Source of the DNA: Agrostemma githago
Taxonomy: Eukaryota; Streptophyta; Magnoliopsida; Caryophyllales; Caryophyllaceae
Assembly: GCA_958450325.1 (NCBI GenBank)
Contig: OY288243.1
Location: 47,570,878 to 47,634,877 of the forward strand
Direction of reading: 5' to 3'
Length of the DNA stretch: 64,000 nucleotides
Made by a program: the position numbers and the translations under genes
The notes under the pieces: model-generated
Told to the model about the DNA's origin: nothing
The model's input: the letters and a program-made list of their open reading frames with translations, nothing else
The model's database searches: none
Shown: positions 46,736 through 57,937 of the stretch, piece after piece
Layout of the letters: each line of letters opens with the position of its first letter
Position numbering within the stretch: the stretch's first letter is position 1

Positions 46736-47011
46736 AACAACATCAACATAGTACTCACTCCAATTCATTTGATTTCTACTTTTGTTTTTTTAGTACTTGG
46801 CAATAGAAAATATTCTGTATATATCTTTGATTATGTAATATACAAAATTTTCAATTTTGATATTCTTAAATCTTAATACAATACAAATAATACATATTCT
46901 ATTCACTAAAAAATAGTGTTAAAAAAAACGTAAATTAATCGTAATGACATTGAGACAGAGTTGTAAATATTTGAATGTAACACCTATTTCAAGACCTCAA
47001 AATATTATGGA

Positions 47012-47182
47012 GTGCATAATAATATTAATAATTATTATAGTAACAATGATGATAAAGAAATAGAAAATAATAATAATAACGATAATAATAACAATCACGA
47101 TGATGATGACGACAACGACAATGATGATGATAATAATAATTTGTTATTATTTTTAACATTAAGAGATACAAGTAATAAAAAT

Positions 47183-47214
<32 letters not shown>

Positions 47215-47217
47215 AAA

Positions 47218-47253
<36 letters not shown>

Positions 47254-47430
47254 CATTATTATTATTTTTTACGAAAAGAAACTTGCATTAATATCGAAAT
47301 GCAATAATAATAACAACAACAATAATAACTTATTGTAATTTGATTCGATCTTAATGCAACTCCCGTTTCATATAAATAAATAAATAATAATAATATAATA
47401 ATAATAACATTAATATTAATATTAATATTA

Positions 47431-47474
<44 letters not shown>

Positions 47475-47495
47475 TATTATTATTATTATTGAATT
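47012..47495. repeat. Compound AAT, AAC and ATT microsatellites
   Basis: Long AAC and ATT runs (about 47170-47265) and a second ATT run (about 47435-47490) have the potential to form a large A/T stem. An Asn/Ile-rich open frame here is a product of the repeat only. Confidence 0.9.
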
Positions 47496-49650
47496 ATTAT
47501 TTTAGGAGCTGAAAATATTGGAGCTAAGCTGAAAATATTGGAGATAAGCTGAAAATATTAGTGAGCTGAGCTTATAGGAGCTGGGCTGAGCTGATACGAG
47601 CTGGGCTGAGCTGATAGAAGATGAGCTGGTCTGAAACGGGCTGAAAATAAGCTGAAAAGAACAGGGCCTAACTAGAGTCAATTCTGACTCTGGGGCTCCG
47701 AATCGGTCCCCAAATACGAAGTCAAACCCGAGTCAACGCACCGGACCGGGTCAAACCTCGGGTTCTGTGTGCAAAGCCCATAGACGGATCTAGAATCCTT
47801 GGAAAGCAAGACATTGACAAAGATAACGTATATCTCCGTTTTGGAAACTTTTTCAAATCGCATCTTCAAAATCTCGGGCGCCCGAAGTGGCGCGCCTGAG
47901 AATTGAGTTGCTGGAGGCCAGGTGCTCGAGATCTCGAAATGAACTACGAGAAAAACTATATATACCCCTCCTCCTTCACTCATAATCGATACAACACAAC
48001 TCCTCTCTCGAGAATTCCACACAACTTGCAATTCTCTCTTTACGTCGCACTCCACGACATAAGGAACGATTCACTCAAATGTTATCTCTCTGATTCGCAT
48101 TCCACGAGCCAATACTCCTCTTCTGAGTTCTTACGAGTTCCTACTCGATAAGAGCGAACAAGGGCACCTATATTGGTCCGTCGATCGCCTTCTAATAGCA
48201 GCGAAGCTCTACCAAAATCGTCGCAGGACAAATGGGTCGAATTAACCAGATCCACTCGATCTAAATTAATTCAAGCGTTTCTACGCTCACTGGCTTCATC
48301 CGTCTAAGTCCATATCGTCACTAGGATGTTATCTTAACCTAACTTTCTATACCGCTTTTCAATTATGCATTTTGATATCGTTAAGTCCGACCAATGACTC
48401 GTGCACCATCCGCACTCGGAATGGTGTACAAGCCTTACTCATGTTTAGCTCAGTCTCTAGACCAACTCGTCTAAAATACGTAACGTCCACAACTTCAATC
48501 CTAATTATTAAAACACCTAAATTGAATCTGAGTAGTCGTTATTAGATATGTTCTTTATCGTTTACACGTCGTACTTCGTTTAGTGTACATTCTGAGGGTG
48601 CAACTTCTCATACAACATGATTTACTTATGTTTCGCAGTTTATCACTTTCGTATGATTTATCGCTTTTATGACCATAATTGCATGCTAAATCACCTAACT
48701 GAAAGCTAAAACATAAACAACTAACACTAATCAAAATGAGTAGCGCTCTCGTCCCGTATTAATCTTGACGCTCATGCTGTTGCATCTCATGCGTGGCTTG
48801 ACGCGTCTCTATACAGACGCACTTTAAGCAGAATACTAGGTAAGGTATACCACGACAACGACTAATATCCGTATTATCACGTTAAAACGGATTTGCTAAT
48901 ACGTATACTATCTAGTACTCTCTACTCTCCTACATGCATCTTAACATGGCCTGCTTGTCAGGTGAAATCATATGCAAAGAATGTAAAACATTTACTTCGA
49001 CGTCGACTTACTTGTCTTTAAATCAACCAACTAGCTAAGACACTAGACTTAATTAAAACAATGGTTGTTAACGCATTTTCACCACATTAGAACGAAATTA
49101 TCCGCCCACTGATTAATTGGTAGAGGCCGCTATGTGCGGGCGGGATTGGGTGTTGATGTCTTTACTCGATGTTGGCTTCCGAATACGTAGGTTCACCCCT
49201 TACTCAGAATCTACGGTTTTCGGATGTCCGAAACCATTGGCAACGAGAGTCATCTAGACATGGAATGCTTAAGGATACAAGTCTTTATCTTTAGGTCCTC
49301 GTGTCACTCAGCTTTGAGCCGACCAAGGATTAAAGTTGACTTGAATGATTTGCGAGCATCCCAAAATTGTTCGGTGGTGACTCATTCGAGAAAGCGATAA
49401 AACGTGCAAGAACGTATGTAAATCATGCTAAGAAGAGTTGCACCCTCATATTGTACACGAAAACAAAATACGATGCGTAGACGAAATAAGAACAAATCTA
49501 AATCGACTAATCAGATTTAGTTTAAGTAGTATTTTGATTAAGGTTTAAGTTGTGGACGTTATTGAACGGTTTGATCAAGGGGGTCTAGTCGGACATGCAT
49601 TATGACTGGTACGGATCATCGCAAGGTGTGTACACCATACCTGAAATGAG

Positions 49651-49767
49651 AGAAGAAGGGGTAAGCTCAAGTGGTAAGAGCTCCCTTACTCCGCCTATGA
49701 GGTTGGGGGTTCGATTCTCATCTGCGACGTTGTGCACTCTTCTCTTGACCAAAAAAATAAAAATAAA
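49651..49767 (+). mobile_element. tRNA-derived SINE
   Basis: It has an A-box-like GCTCAAGTGGTAAGAG and a B-box-like GGTTCGATTCT (49708-49718) spaced as in a pol III promoter, with an A-rich tail (AAAAAAATAAAAATAAA). Flanking 17-bp direct repeats (49634-49650 and 49768-49784) differ at three positions, as expected for an aged target duplication. The cloverleaf is not complete, so it is not a tRNA gene. Confidence 0.85.
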
Positions 49768-50388
49768 ACCATGCCTAGAATGAGAACTGCAGGTGTACGT
49801 GTCGATTTGGGCGGATTATGAATCCTATCGGTCTACAATATCATAATGTATTGAGCTAATTGGATTATGAATTCTTTTAGTTCGACCCTTATTTAAAAGA
49901 AAAAAATGTAAATAAACTACATCAAGAAACAACCTAGTGACGGTATCAACTTGCATGGATGAACGTGATGAGCGTTAAGAATGCGTGAATTAATTAAGGT
50001 TAACAACCCTTATTAATTCGACCTTTTTGTCTTGATTTAATTGGTTTTAACTTTTAAGTTAAGAACTCAAGATTTTTCGAATTATGAATCCGGGATTACT
50101 AAATCAAACTAAAAGAATTAAAAATTCTTGAGGGTTCGATGTGATCGAGTTAATTCTTACGATCCTTGTTAATCTCGTCGAATTATGAATTCTAGAGAGA
50201 GCGAAAGATGCAAATTGTTGATAAAATGTGCCGAGGAAAGGGGTATTTATAGAAATTCAAATTCAAAAAAAACCTTTCGTGTGCTCTGGAGATTTCCGGC
50301 GACTGATTGGAGATTTCCGGCGATAGCTAGGCGCGGACAGTCCTCGACCTTGACAAGGCTGACCGGCGCTGATTTTGGCCCCATTTCG

Positions 50389-51593
50389 ATGCGTAAGAAA
50401 TCCTGTGCAGTTCCTAAAGGCCCTATGGTAATGAAGCTGACCACTCGGAAGGCTAAAGAGGAACTTTTGCGTAAACTTGTCAAAAATTCAAATTTAGATG
50501 GACACCAATCGCAGCCAGGTGACGGTTCGTTGAATTCGACGAATGAAAGACTGAATGATATTCCAGGTTTGAACTATGTGTCGGACGATGACGTTGGGTC
50601 GGAATATGTACCGGAAACGAATGAAATGGAGACGAGCGGGTGGAAACAGAGAGAGGGCAAGAAAATTGTCGACATGGAAGAGGACGAGGAGCTTTTGAGG
50701 TTTTCAGAGGATGACCTAGATGATGAGATTGAATACTGGAGTACTGCGGTATATTGTTTCATTATGGGTGCAAACCCGCCATGGAAGGTGATAGAGGGGT
50801 TTGTGAGAAGAATTTGGAAGGATCATGGCATTGACAAAATCTCGTTTCTACCCAATGAAATATTCGTAGTCAGGTTCAAGGACAAGGAAGCAAAGGTAAA
50901 AATTCTTGATCATGGCTGTTTTATGTTTGACAATAAACCGCTGATTGTTAAGGAATGGACCCCTAATGCCAAACTGGACAAAGAGGATGTCGCTGAAGTG
51001 CCTATTTGGGTGCAATTCATGACTTACCTTTGAAATTTTGGGGGCGTTGTTTGCCCCGATTGGCTTCCCTAGTTGGTCCGTATGTTAAGTCTGACTTAGC
51101 TACGGAGGAACGCACTAGGTTAGGTTATGCTAGAGTGTTAGTCATGGCGAAGGTGGGTCAAAAGTTTAAGCATTCAATCAAATTTTTGGATGAACGAGAA
51201 AATTTGGTTGAGATTTGTGTCAAATATGAATGGAAACCTACGTGGTGCTCAAAATGCAAGGGTTATGGACATAAGGTGAAGGAATGTAGGAGGGATGAGT
51301 TGAGGAAGGCTAGGCAGGAAGTCAAGCAGTAGAGGGCTGAAGGGGGGGCTGTGGTTCGCCAGCCTGCCTCGGGACCGACTAGTGGTATTTTAGCGGTTAC
51401 TCGGCCGAGTGTAAGGGGCGTGAAATCTGGTCTTCTCAAGCCTGCAGGTTCTGGTCCCAAGGGCCCGAGGACCAGTGCGATTATGAATAAGGGAGTAGCG
51501 TTCAGTGATGTGGTTATGGGAGTTTCGAGGAATGAGGTGGTGGAGGAAAACAAAGGGGTTGGTTTGGAGTTGGTGATCCATGGAGGTACATAA
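50389..51593 (+). pseudogene. LINE ORF1 (DUF4283 plus zinc knuckle), inactivated
   Basis: The first ATG inside the LINE in this frame is at 50389; the frame is also open upstream into the LTR, which is chance. An acidic region is followed by a DUF4283-type domain (VYCFIMGANPPWKVI, about 50745 to 51080). A one-base loss near 51017 shifts the frame. A zinc knuckle of the type CSKCKGYGHKVKEC (about 51247-51290) follows, then a TAG at 51330-51332 and a basic Gly/Pro tail to the stop at 51591-51593. ORF1 proteins bind the LINE RNA and form the particle. Confidence 0.85.
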
Positions 51594-54500
51594 TATAGGG
51601 TGTTGAAATGTTCGTGGGATGTGTAATATAAATAAGTAGCGGATAGTTTGTGAGTTTATTAGGAAACAACAGGTAGACGTCGTCGGTCTACTTGAAACTA
51701 AAATAAAAAATAAGGCGTATGCCAAAGTTCATCAGAATATTTTCTATGAATGGAGTATTACGACTAATAGTCATTGTCATAAAGGAGGTCGGGTTTGGCT
51801 CTTGTGGAAACACAAAAAGGTGAAATTGACGATAGTGGAGTATAGTAGCCAAAGTATCCATGTTAAAGTGATGACGAATTCGGGTAAGGATTATTGGCTT
51901 ACTTTCGTTTATGCCTTTAATTCTGCGTCGGAGAGAGTTGGCCTTTGGAGAAGGCTGGAATCCTACGCTCTGAAAGGGCCGTGGATGATTATGGGTGATT
52001 TCAATTGTGTGCTGGATGCTAGTGAGTGTCTTGGAGGTGGGAATTCGGAAGAGACGATGAGCCAATTTCGAGATTGTGTTGCGAATTGTGGTGTGATTGA
52101 TTGTAAGGCGACTGGGTCTTGGTTCACTTGGAATAACAAGCATAGAGTGACTGAGACGAGGGTTTTTAGTCAATTGATCGTTGTTTTGTTAATGATGAGT
52201 TGATGGGGCTATTTCCGAATGGGTATGCCAATTTCTTACCGGAAGGGACATTTGATCATTGCCCATGTATTGTGCAATTGGATCAACCCCCGACGAGGAG
52301 GAATAGGAGCTTTAAATACATGAACATGTGGAGTAGAGCGTCGGAGCTTAAGCCTTGTGTTGCTGCGGCGTGGTCAGCTTCGATTCGAGGGACTGAAATG
52401 TATCGGGTTGTGATGAAGTTACGTAGTTTGAAACAGCCATTGAAAATGCTGAACACGGCCTGCTTCTCGGATATATAAAACATGTGTGATCAGGCGGAAT
52501 CGAAGCTGCATCAGCTCCAAGTCGGACTGCGGACTGATAGTTCGGCTGCAGCTTTGCAGGAGGAAACCGAACTGAATGATCATGTGAGGGTCTTGCAAGC
52601 TGCAAGATCTGATTTCTGGAATCAAAAGTCGAAGCAGCGTTGGATTGAGGATGGGGACGTCGATTCTGCGTTCTTCCACGAATTACTTCGGGCCAGGCGT
52701 TCTCATAATGCTATTGTTAACATCGTGGATGCTGATGGGCGCGTTTGTAAGTCGAAAGAGGAGATCGAAGATGCTTTTATTCGGTTCTACAACACATTGC
52801 TAGGTGAGTCTTGTGAGGTTGAACCGGTGAATGTTGCTTTGGTTCGAAGGGGAAGTACCTGTTCTCAGGCACACAAGCAGCTCTTGGAGGAGAGTGTAAC
52901 ACCTGAGGAAATAAAGAGTGCGTTGTTCAATATTCCGCGGAATAAAGCGCCGGGTCCGGACGGATTCTCGAGTCAATTTTTTATTGATTCTTGGGACATT
53001 GTCGGAGATGATATTGTGAAAGCTGTCCAAGATTTCTTTGTCTCAGGTAAGCTTTTAAAACAATTAAATTGTGCTAATATTGTTCTTATTCCGAAGGTGA
53101 ATCGACCTAAGTCGGTGAAGGAGTTTAGGCCTATCGCTTGTTGCAATGTTTTGTACAAATGTATTGCAAAAATCATTTGTACAGGACTAGCTAAAGTGCT
53201 TCCTCAAATAATTTCTCCTGTTCAAGAGGGTTTTATAGCAGGGAGAAGTATTGTGGAGAATGTGTTGATTTGTCAAGACTTAGTCTGAATGTATCAGAGG
53301 GGGCGAGTGTCGCCTCGATGCCTTTTTAAGGTTGACATACACAAGGCATATGATAGTGTTGAATGGAGTTTTGTGGATCAAATGTTACGAGCGTTGGACT
53401 TCTCTGATCACTTTCGGAGGTTGATCATGGAGTGTATTGAGACCGTCTCGTATTCTATTTGTGTGAATGGGGATAATTTTGGATTTTCAAAGGAAAACGG
53501 GGTTTGAGACTAGGGGACCCCATGTCTCCGTTGATTTTTACGGTGTGCATGGAGTACTTCTCTCGGATTTTGAATTATAGGAAAGTGGATAGGAATTTTA
53601 GATATCACCCGAAGTGTGGCCCGTTGAAGCTCACACATTTACTCTTTGCGGATGACCTGCTTCTCTTTTGTAAAGGGGACTCGGAATCGATGGAATTTCT
53701 TTGGAGAGCTTTTGCTACGTTTACTAGAGCATCGGGGTTGAATATTAGTGTGAGCAAGTCCCATGCGTATTTTGCTGGAGTTGATGAGGACCTTAAGGCG
53801 GCTATTTTAGGGTTCTCAGGCTGTGTGGAAGGTACGTTCCCTTTTCGATACCTTGGTTTACCTATCCAATGTACCCGACTTGGGAAAGCTGAGTGTGATA
53901 AATTAGTTAGTCATGTCATCTCGAGAATTAATAGTATTGGAGCCCGTAAGCTGTCTTATGCGGGGAGGGTGACTTTGGTTCAGTCTGTATTATCACAATT
54001 ACATAATTACTGGGCCATGGTATTTATTATTCCGAAGTTTGTCATGGCTCGTATTATTTCCCTGTGTCGTAATTTCCTGTGGGAGGGCGGTGTGGAAGGC
54101 AATAATAGGGCACTTGTGAGTTGGGAGAAGATTTGCTGTCCTTATGTTGAAGGAGGATTGGGACTGAGGGATTTGTATTTGTGGAATGAAACGGCAGTGG
54201 GGAAGTTAGCATCTTGGGTTTTTGACCAACCGGACCGGCTTTGGGTTCGATGGGTTAATGGTATCTATTTGAAGGGAAAGGAGTGGCGAGATTATCAGCC
54301 TAATACGGACGTTACATGGGCTTGAAGGAAAATTTGCCAGGCTAAGGAGAAAATTAAGCACATGTATGTGAATGGTACCTGGCATGGTTCGCGTAACGAT
54401 TATTCTATATCGAAGGCTTACCAGGGGCTGAGAGTTACGAAACCGAGAGTTCCGTGGGCCAGGCTTGTTTGGAGTGCTTGGAGTGTCCCGAAACACAGGT

Positions 54501-54943
54501 TCATTTCCTGGCTTGTGTTTTGAGGTGCGCTAAGCACGAGGAAGAAACTATTGCGAATTGGAGTTGCGGACAATGATCGGTGCTATCTTTGTGAGGAGGA
54601 GGAGGAGAGTTTAGAGCACCTTTTCTTTGGTTGTTCTTGAAGTTCTAGAATCATTGGGATGCTAAGTGATTGGGTGAACAAAAGGATTCCGGCTAGGCGG
54701 GCTCTCCTTTGGGCGACTAAGGTAAGGGATTCGAAGTTTCAATGCAATGTGTTAAGAGTGCTGATTAATGCGACAATATATTATATATGGAGGCAGCGGA
54801 ATATTTGCAGAATTGAAGGTGTTGTGTGGCACCCCCAGTATGTTGTCAATTTGATTAAAGACGATGTTAAGAATAGAGTAACGTGTAAGATTAAATATCC
54901 TATTGGTGAAAAAGACGCTCGATGGTTGCAAAAGCTGTTGTAG
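51592..54943 (+). pseudogene. LINE ORF2 endonuclease-RT, inactivated
   Basis: The start region is degraded, with a TGA where Trp is expected (51604) and a TAG near 51637. The endonuclease part includes VVGLLETK and MIMGDFNCVLDASE. The RT part includes NKAPGPDGFSSQFF, FRPIACCNVLYK, KVDIHKAYDSVEW and the catalytic LLFADDLLLF (about 53641-53670). The tail has a Cys/His zf-RVT region (RCYLCEEEEESLEHLFF, about 54580). Frameshifts lie near 52180 and 53500; stops lie near 52476, 53286, 54325, 54521 and 54638. Several stops are TGA where Trp is expected. Confidence 0.88.
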
Positions 54944-54956
54944 CCATTTGCTTGTA

Positions 54957-56312
54957 ATTTTTTTTTTGGTAAAATGTGAATTGTATTACTAATCAAATGT
55001 ACAGATTACAAGTGGATAGAACAAAATTTTAGCCCGAGTGTCCCGCTACAGGCCACCGACATCATGATATTAATACATTTTATAAAGCTCCCCATTTCCG
55101 AAGCCACTCCCTTTCGACTCTATTAGTGCTGTTAGTGACTTTACTAACGATTCTCCTCTTGGCTTGCCTTATTATCGCATCAACGACCCGACACGGATTC
55201 TTCAACTGAGCTTGTATTCTAGCCGAGTTTCGCTGGGCCCAGATTTCATAGTGACACGCAGTCCATAGAACAGCAGCCGTATTATAAATAATGCTATTCC
55301 TTTCCGAGCTGTCCTCCACAACCCTTCGAAGGTTGAGTCCGCACCATTTTTCCACTCCAGTAATGATTCTTTTGCTATACGGACATTCGAAAAACAAGTG
55401 GTTCGCTGTTTCAGTGTCATATTCACAAACGCAGCATCTATCACTAGAACAGCAACCGATCTCGAACAGCCTGCTACGCATGTTCAGGCTGTTGTGCTGA
55501 TTAAGCCATGTAATCACAGCATGTCTTGGGACGTTCCAATCATTCCAGACTGAATCATACCAGTTAACGGTTGGGTGACTACCTCGAATCCAATCGTAGC
55601 CCTTTTTAATAGTGTAGCTATCTTCCTCGCCCTGCCCTCTATTCTCTATGTAGGCGTACTTTAGTTTCTCTTTGATTTTGCACACATTTTTCCAAGCCCA
55701 TGGGGCTGACGGTGGAGGAGTATATTCATTCCAATCACTACCTTTGAGGTAGATATGATTAATCCATCTAACCCAGAGCCTGTCAGCCTCCCCATAAATC
55801 CAATTCACAAGCTTATCGATTGCAGCAATATTCATAGTATCCGCCCTCTTAATGCTCATCCCTCCTTCGCTTTTTTGCAAAGTTACTGTCTCCCAGATCA
55901 CTAAAGGGACACGGTTGTACTCAGTTCCTCCGTCCCAAAGGTAATTCCTGCAAATGGTCGTCTTATGACCCCTTTAGGAAGTACGAAAATACTTGCCCAA
56001 TAGGAGTGGAGTGTGTTCAGGACGGAGTTAATGACAACCAGTCTCCCGGCATATGAGAGTTTCCTAGCGTCGATGCTTCGTACTCTGGTTACCATCCTCT
56101 CAATAAGGATATTACAATCAGTCTTCGTCAATCTACCAGCTTGGATAGGCACACCAAGGTAAGTGAACGGGATAGTTCCCTCCTTAAATCCAGTTGCTGC
56201 TAACACGTCCTTTTTCAGACTGCTGTTAACTCCATTAAAATACGCTTCGGTTTTAGAGGTATTCATCGTCAATCTAGACGCTTCGGAGAACGAGGAGAAG
56301 GCTCTCACATAA
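54957..56312 (-). mobile_element. 5'-truncated L1-type LINE nested in the first LINE, opposite orientation
   Basis: Its 3' end is at the left: on the minus strand TTCACATTTTACC is followed by a run of A (54967-54958). Its 5' end is truncated near 56312 within ORF2. The end sequence CACATTTTACCAAAAA resembles the tail of the outer LINE (CACTTTACCAAAAATAA), so the two are related families. I could not find a convincing target duplication. Confidence 0.8.
55080..56308 (-). pseudogene. ORF2 C-terminal half of the nested LINE
   Basis: The protein starts after the RT catalytic box (MNTSKTEAYFNGVNSS), continues through TYLGVPIQAGRL and ARKLSYAGRLVVINSVLNTLHSYWAS, is shifted near 55905-55925, and then runs uninterrupted through a zf-RVT region (DRCCVCEYDTETANHLFFEC, about 55450-55380) to the stop at 55080. 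The fragment lacks endonuclease and the RT active site. Confidence 0.87.
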
Positions 56313-56706
56313 ATATATACTTACACTTTACCAAAAATAAAAGGGGTATTTATAGTTGTTTTTAGGTCAGATTTGACCAAAATGTACCACCTTTTTGGTT
56401 TGTTTTGGGCTTTTGTTTCGTTTTTGAGGTTAAACCTGTTGACTCAGGTTTGACTTTATATTTCGGGAACGATTTGGAGTCCCGGAGCTAATTGACCCTA
56501 ATTAGTGTTGATGCGACCGTAACGTCTTGACTAAGACTGTCTAGATGTTGAATTAATTTTTTCCGACTAGTAAATTGATCCGATCTATAGAAAAATCATC
56601 TGAAACATCGTAAAATTGTTTTGTGTTGAAGTCCGATCATCATCAGGTGTTTGTCGAACGTTTGAGTAAGCACCTAAGTACAAATCTGAGTGTCTACAGA
56701 ATCATA

Positions 56707-56796
56707 CTCCCTCCGTCCCTAAAAGATTGTCCCATTTCCCTATTATATGTGAGGGGTATTTAATGAAATAGGACAATTTTAGTGGGACGGAGGTAG
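56707..56796. mobile_element. Stowaway-type MITE, 90 bp
   Basis: Terminal inverted repeats CTCCCTCCGTCCCT and GTGGGACGGAGGTAG are flanked by TA on both sides (56705-56706, 56797-56798). This is the typical plant Stowaway (Tc1/mariner-derived) form. Confidence 0.9.
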
Positions 56797-56877
56797 TATT
56801 ACACTAAACCCGTGCCTATGCATGGTTTCTAAATCAATTTTGTTTATACAAATAGTTCGGTGACTTACAAAATTATA

Positions 56878-56921
56878 TTCCCCCGTCTAAGTCAATGATT
56901 TACATTTGTTCTTTTTCTAGC
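56878..56921 (+). mobile_element. Stowaway-like left end, interrupted
   Basis: TTCCCCCGTCTAAGTCAATG after a TA resembles a second Stowaway terminus; the solo LTR follows 44 bp later. I did not find the matching right end. The stretch 56799-56877 is AT-rich with a small CCCGTGC/GCATGG hairpin and is unassigned. Confidence 0.5.
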
Positions 56922-57599
56922 TGATTGGGGTGGGCCGCCTGCCAGTTAGCCGCCTGCTAGGCAGGTCCCGAGACGGTCCCTGTCAAGGAGTTGAAAGACC
57001 CGCCCCTAGCAAGAAATTAGAACAAGCATAAAACGCTAAGGTTGGCCGTCAGTTGCTGGGAGCACAGGCCAACCCAGCCTGTCGGAACTTGGCAGCTCCC
57101 TGCCTGAAGACTGTCTGCCCTGGGAAAATCCCCGGCTGGCAGGGCCAGGACCCCCAGGGGCCCTCTCGTCATTTTGCCTAAGGTAATTGGGAATGGATGG
57201 ATGAGAAGCCGCCACTTGTCACTTCTCTATCCAACCATTCCTCCTCCCCTTCTCTCTCTTGTGGGAAGGTATAAATACCTCCCCATTTCCCACATGAGAG
57301 GGGTGGGATTTTCTCTCTCTAGACTCTTACTCCTAAAAACGCCGCCTAGTTCCTCACGAGCTAGGTTCGTAAAGGCAATTTCACGGACTGACTTAGGCAT
57401 CGGAGAGGGTTTCCTCGGATAACCTCCGAGGCCCTGTGCGTTCACTGTGCAGGGAGCAGGCCGTTTCCGCCGGGAAGGTCCGACCCAGGGAGTGAGAGGA
57501 AGGGGAGATCAAGGGAAATCAAACGGTCAATTGTCCGCCATCGACCCGATTGTACAACCCGGATTCTAGGCCGGGTGAATTGTTTCCGTAACCGGAACA
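56922..57599 (+). repeat. Solo LTR, 678 bp, target duplication CTAGC
   Basis: CTAGC lies at 56917-56921 and 57600-57604. The LTR starts TGATTGGGGTGGGCC and ends AACCGGAACA. It is GC-rich compared with its flanks, contains a TATA box near 57270, and is not followed by a primer site. It is unlike the other LTRs in the window; its family is not identified. Confidence 0.85.
57270..57277 (+). promoter_or_regulatory. Putative TATA box in solo LTR
   Basis: TATAAATA is followed by CCTCCCCATTTCC, in the same setting as the TATA boxes of the Tat and Athila LTRs. Confidence 0.6.
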
Positions 57600-57604
57600 C
57601 TAGC

Positions 57605-57937
57605 GTTTCAAAGAACCATTTACCTTTTATTTTTTGTTTTTAAACATGATTATAAAATTAGTCGCTACCTTAATACATATCACGTTTTTATCTTCTTTTT
57701 TTTATATGTCATCCATAAATCGATATTTGTAAAAAAGTATGTCTAAACAATGGATCATATCGCAACTAGTTTATGACAAATATTAGGGTCGGAATATAAG
57801 TAAAAAAATAATATTGGATGCCTTACCAAAATATTTTTAATTTTAGATCACATTTGACGTTACCGTACCTATATAATCTATATTAGAAAAATACACACAG
57901 AACTTTGCAGACTTTGCGCTTGGTAGAGTATTTTTGA
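57605..57937. other. AT-rich unassigned flank
   Basis: It lies between the solo LTR duplication and the truncated gag-pol. No gene or clear repeat ends are visible. The shift to GC-rich coding sequence at about 57935 marks where the 5' part of the next element is missing. Confidence 0.5.

Larger units (their letters stand above)
46457..47668. mobile_element. MITE-like element with TAA target duplication (PIF/Harbinger, Tourist-type)
   Basis: Terminal inverted repeats GGCCCTGTTCTTTTC face each other, flanked by TAA at 46454-46456 and 47669-47671. The other Tat LTR copies show the empty site (CACTAATTAGAGTC). Subterminal GAGCTGAGCTGATAG-like units repeat on both sides. The 1.2-kb middle is mostly trinucleotide repeats and has no transposase. 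The TAA duplication and GGCCCTGTT end fit Tourist-like elements. Confidence 0.85.
37979..49384 (+). mobile_element. Tat/Ogre-lineage element C, heavily deleted
   Basis: It contains a truncated 5' LTR, primer site, leader, gag fragment, RNase H fragment, antisense gene 1, tandem repeats, purine tract and 3' LTR. Compared with A it has lost the region equivalent to about 13653-18697 (integrase, first repeat set, antisense gene 2, end of antisense gene 1), and gag is joined to RNase H without protease or RT. Both ends abut minus-strand Tat LTR sequence. Confidence 0.82.
46262..49384 (+). repeat. Tat C 3' LTR, interrupted by a MITE and truncated
   Basis: It starts TTTAGACACCCAGATTTGG (second base mutated) after the purine tract at 46248-46261, and is interrupted at 46457-47668. 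It stops near 49384 at the position equivalent to about 24835 of A, where minus-strand Tat LTR begins. TATATATACCCC near 47957 is the TATA region. Confidence 0.82.
50253..56339 (+). mobile_element. L1-type LINE, nearly full length, inactivated, with nested LINE
   Basis: It is flanked by AAAGGGGTATTTATAG at 50237-50252 and 56340-56355. It has ORF1 (50389-51593), ORF2 with endonuclease, RT and zinc-finger parts (51592-54943), then a 3' UTR into which a second LINE is inserted. Its own tail CACTTTACCAAAAATAA lies at about 56323-56339. The number of frameshifts and stops shows it is old. Confidence 0.85.
49385..56698 (-). repeat. Tat LTR D, 5' half, interrupted by SINE and LINEs
   Basis: On the minus strand it starts TGTAGACACTCAGATTTG at 56698 and covers the first part of the LTR (56698-56356, then 50252-49385). 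It includes the GGGTATTTATAG TATA region, which is the LINE target. It ends at the inverted junction with the Tat C 3' LTR. About 150 bp near 49790-49925 do not match the other LTR copies and I cannot assign them. Confidence 0.75.

Noticed and set aside
47012..47338. Asn/Ile-rich protein
   Set aside because: It is translation of AAT, AAC and ATT microsatellites inside a MITE.
49651..49767. tRNA gene on the plus strand
   Set aside because: Only A and B boxes are convincing; no full cloverleaf, an A-rich tail and flanking direct repeats show a SINE.
54957..54967. Poly-T run as the 3' tail of the outer LINE
   Set aside because: It is the poly-A tail of the inner, minus-strand LINE; the outer tail is at about 56323-56339 next to the target duplication.
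56799..56877. Helitron end suggested by the CCCGTGC/GCATGG hairpin
   Set aside because: No matching 5' TC and 3' CTRR ends could be paired, so left unassigned.
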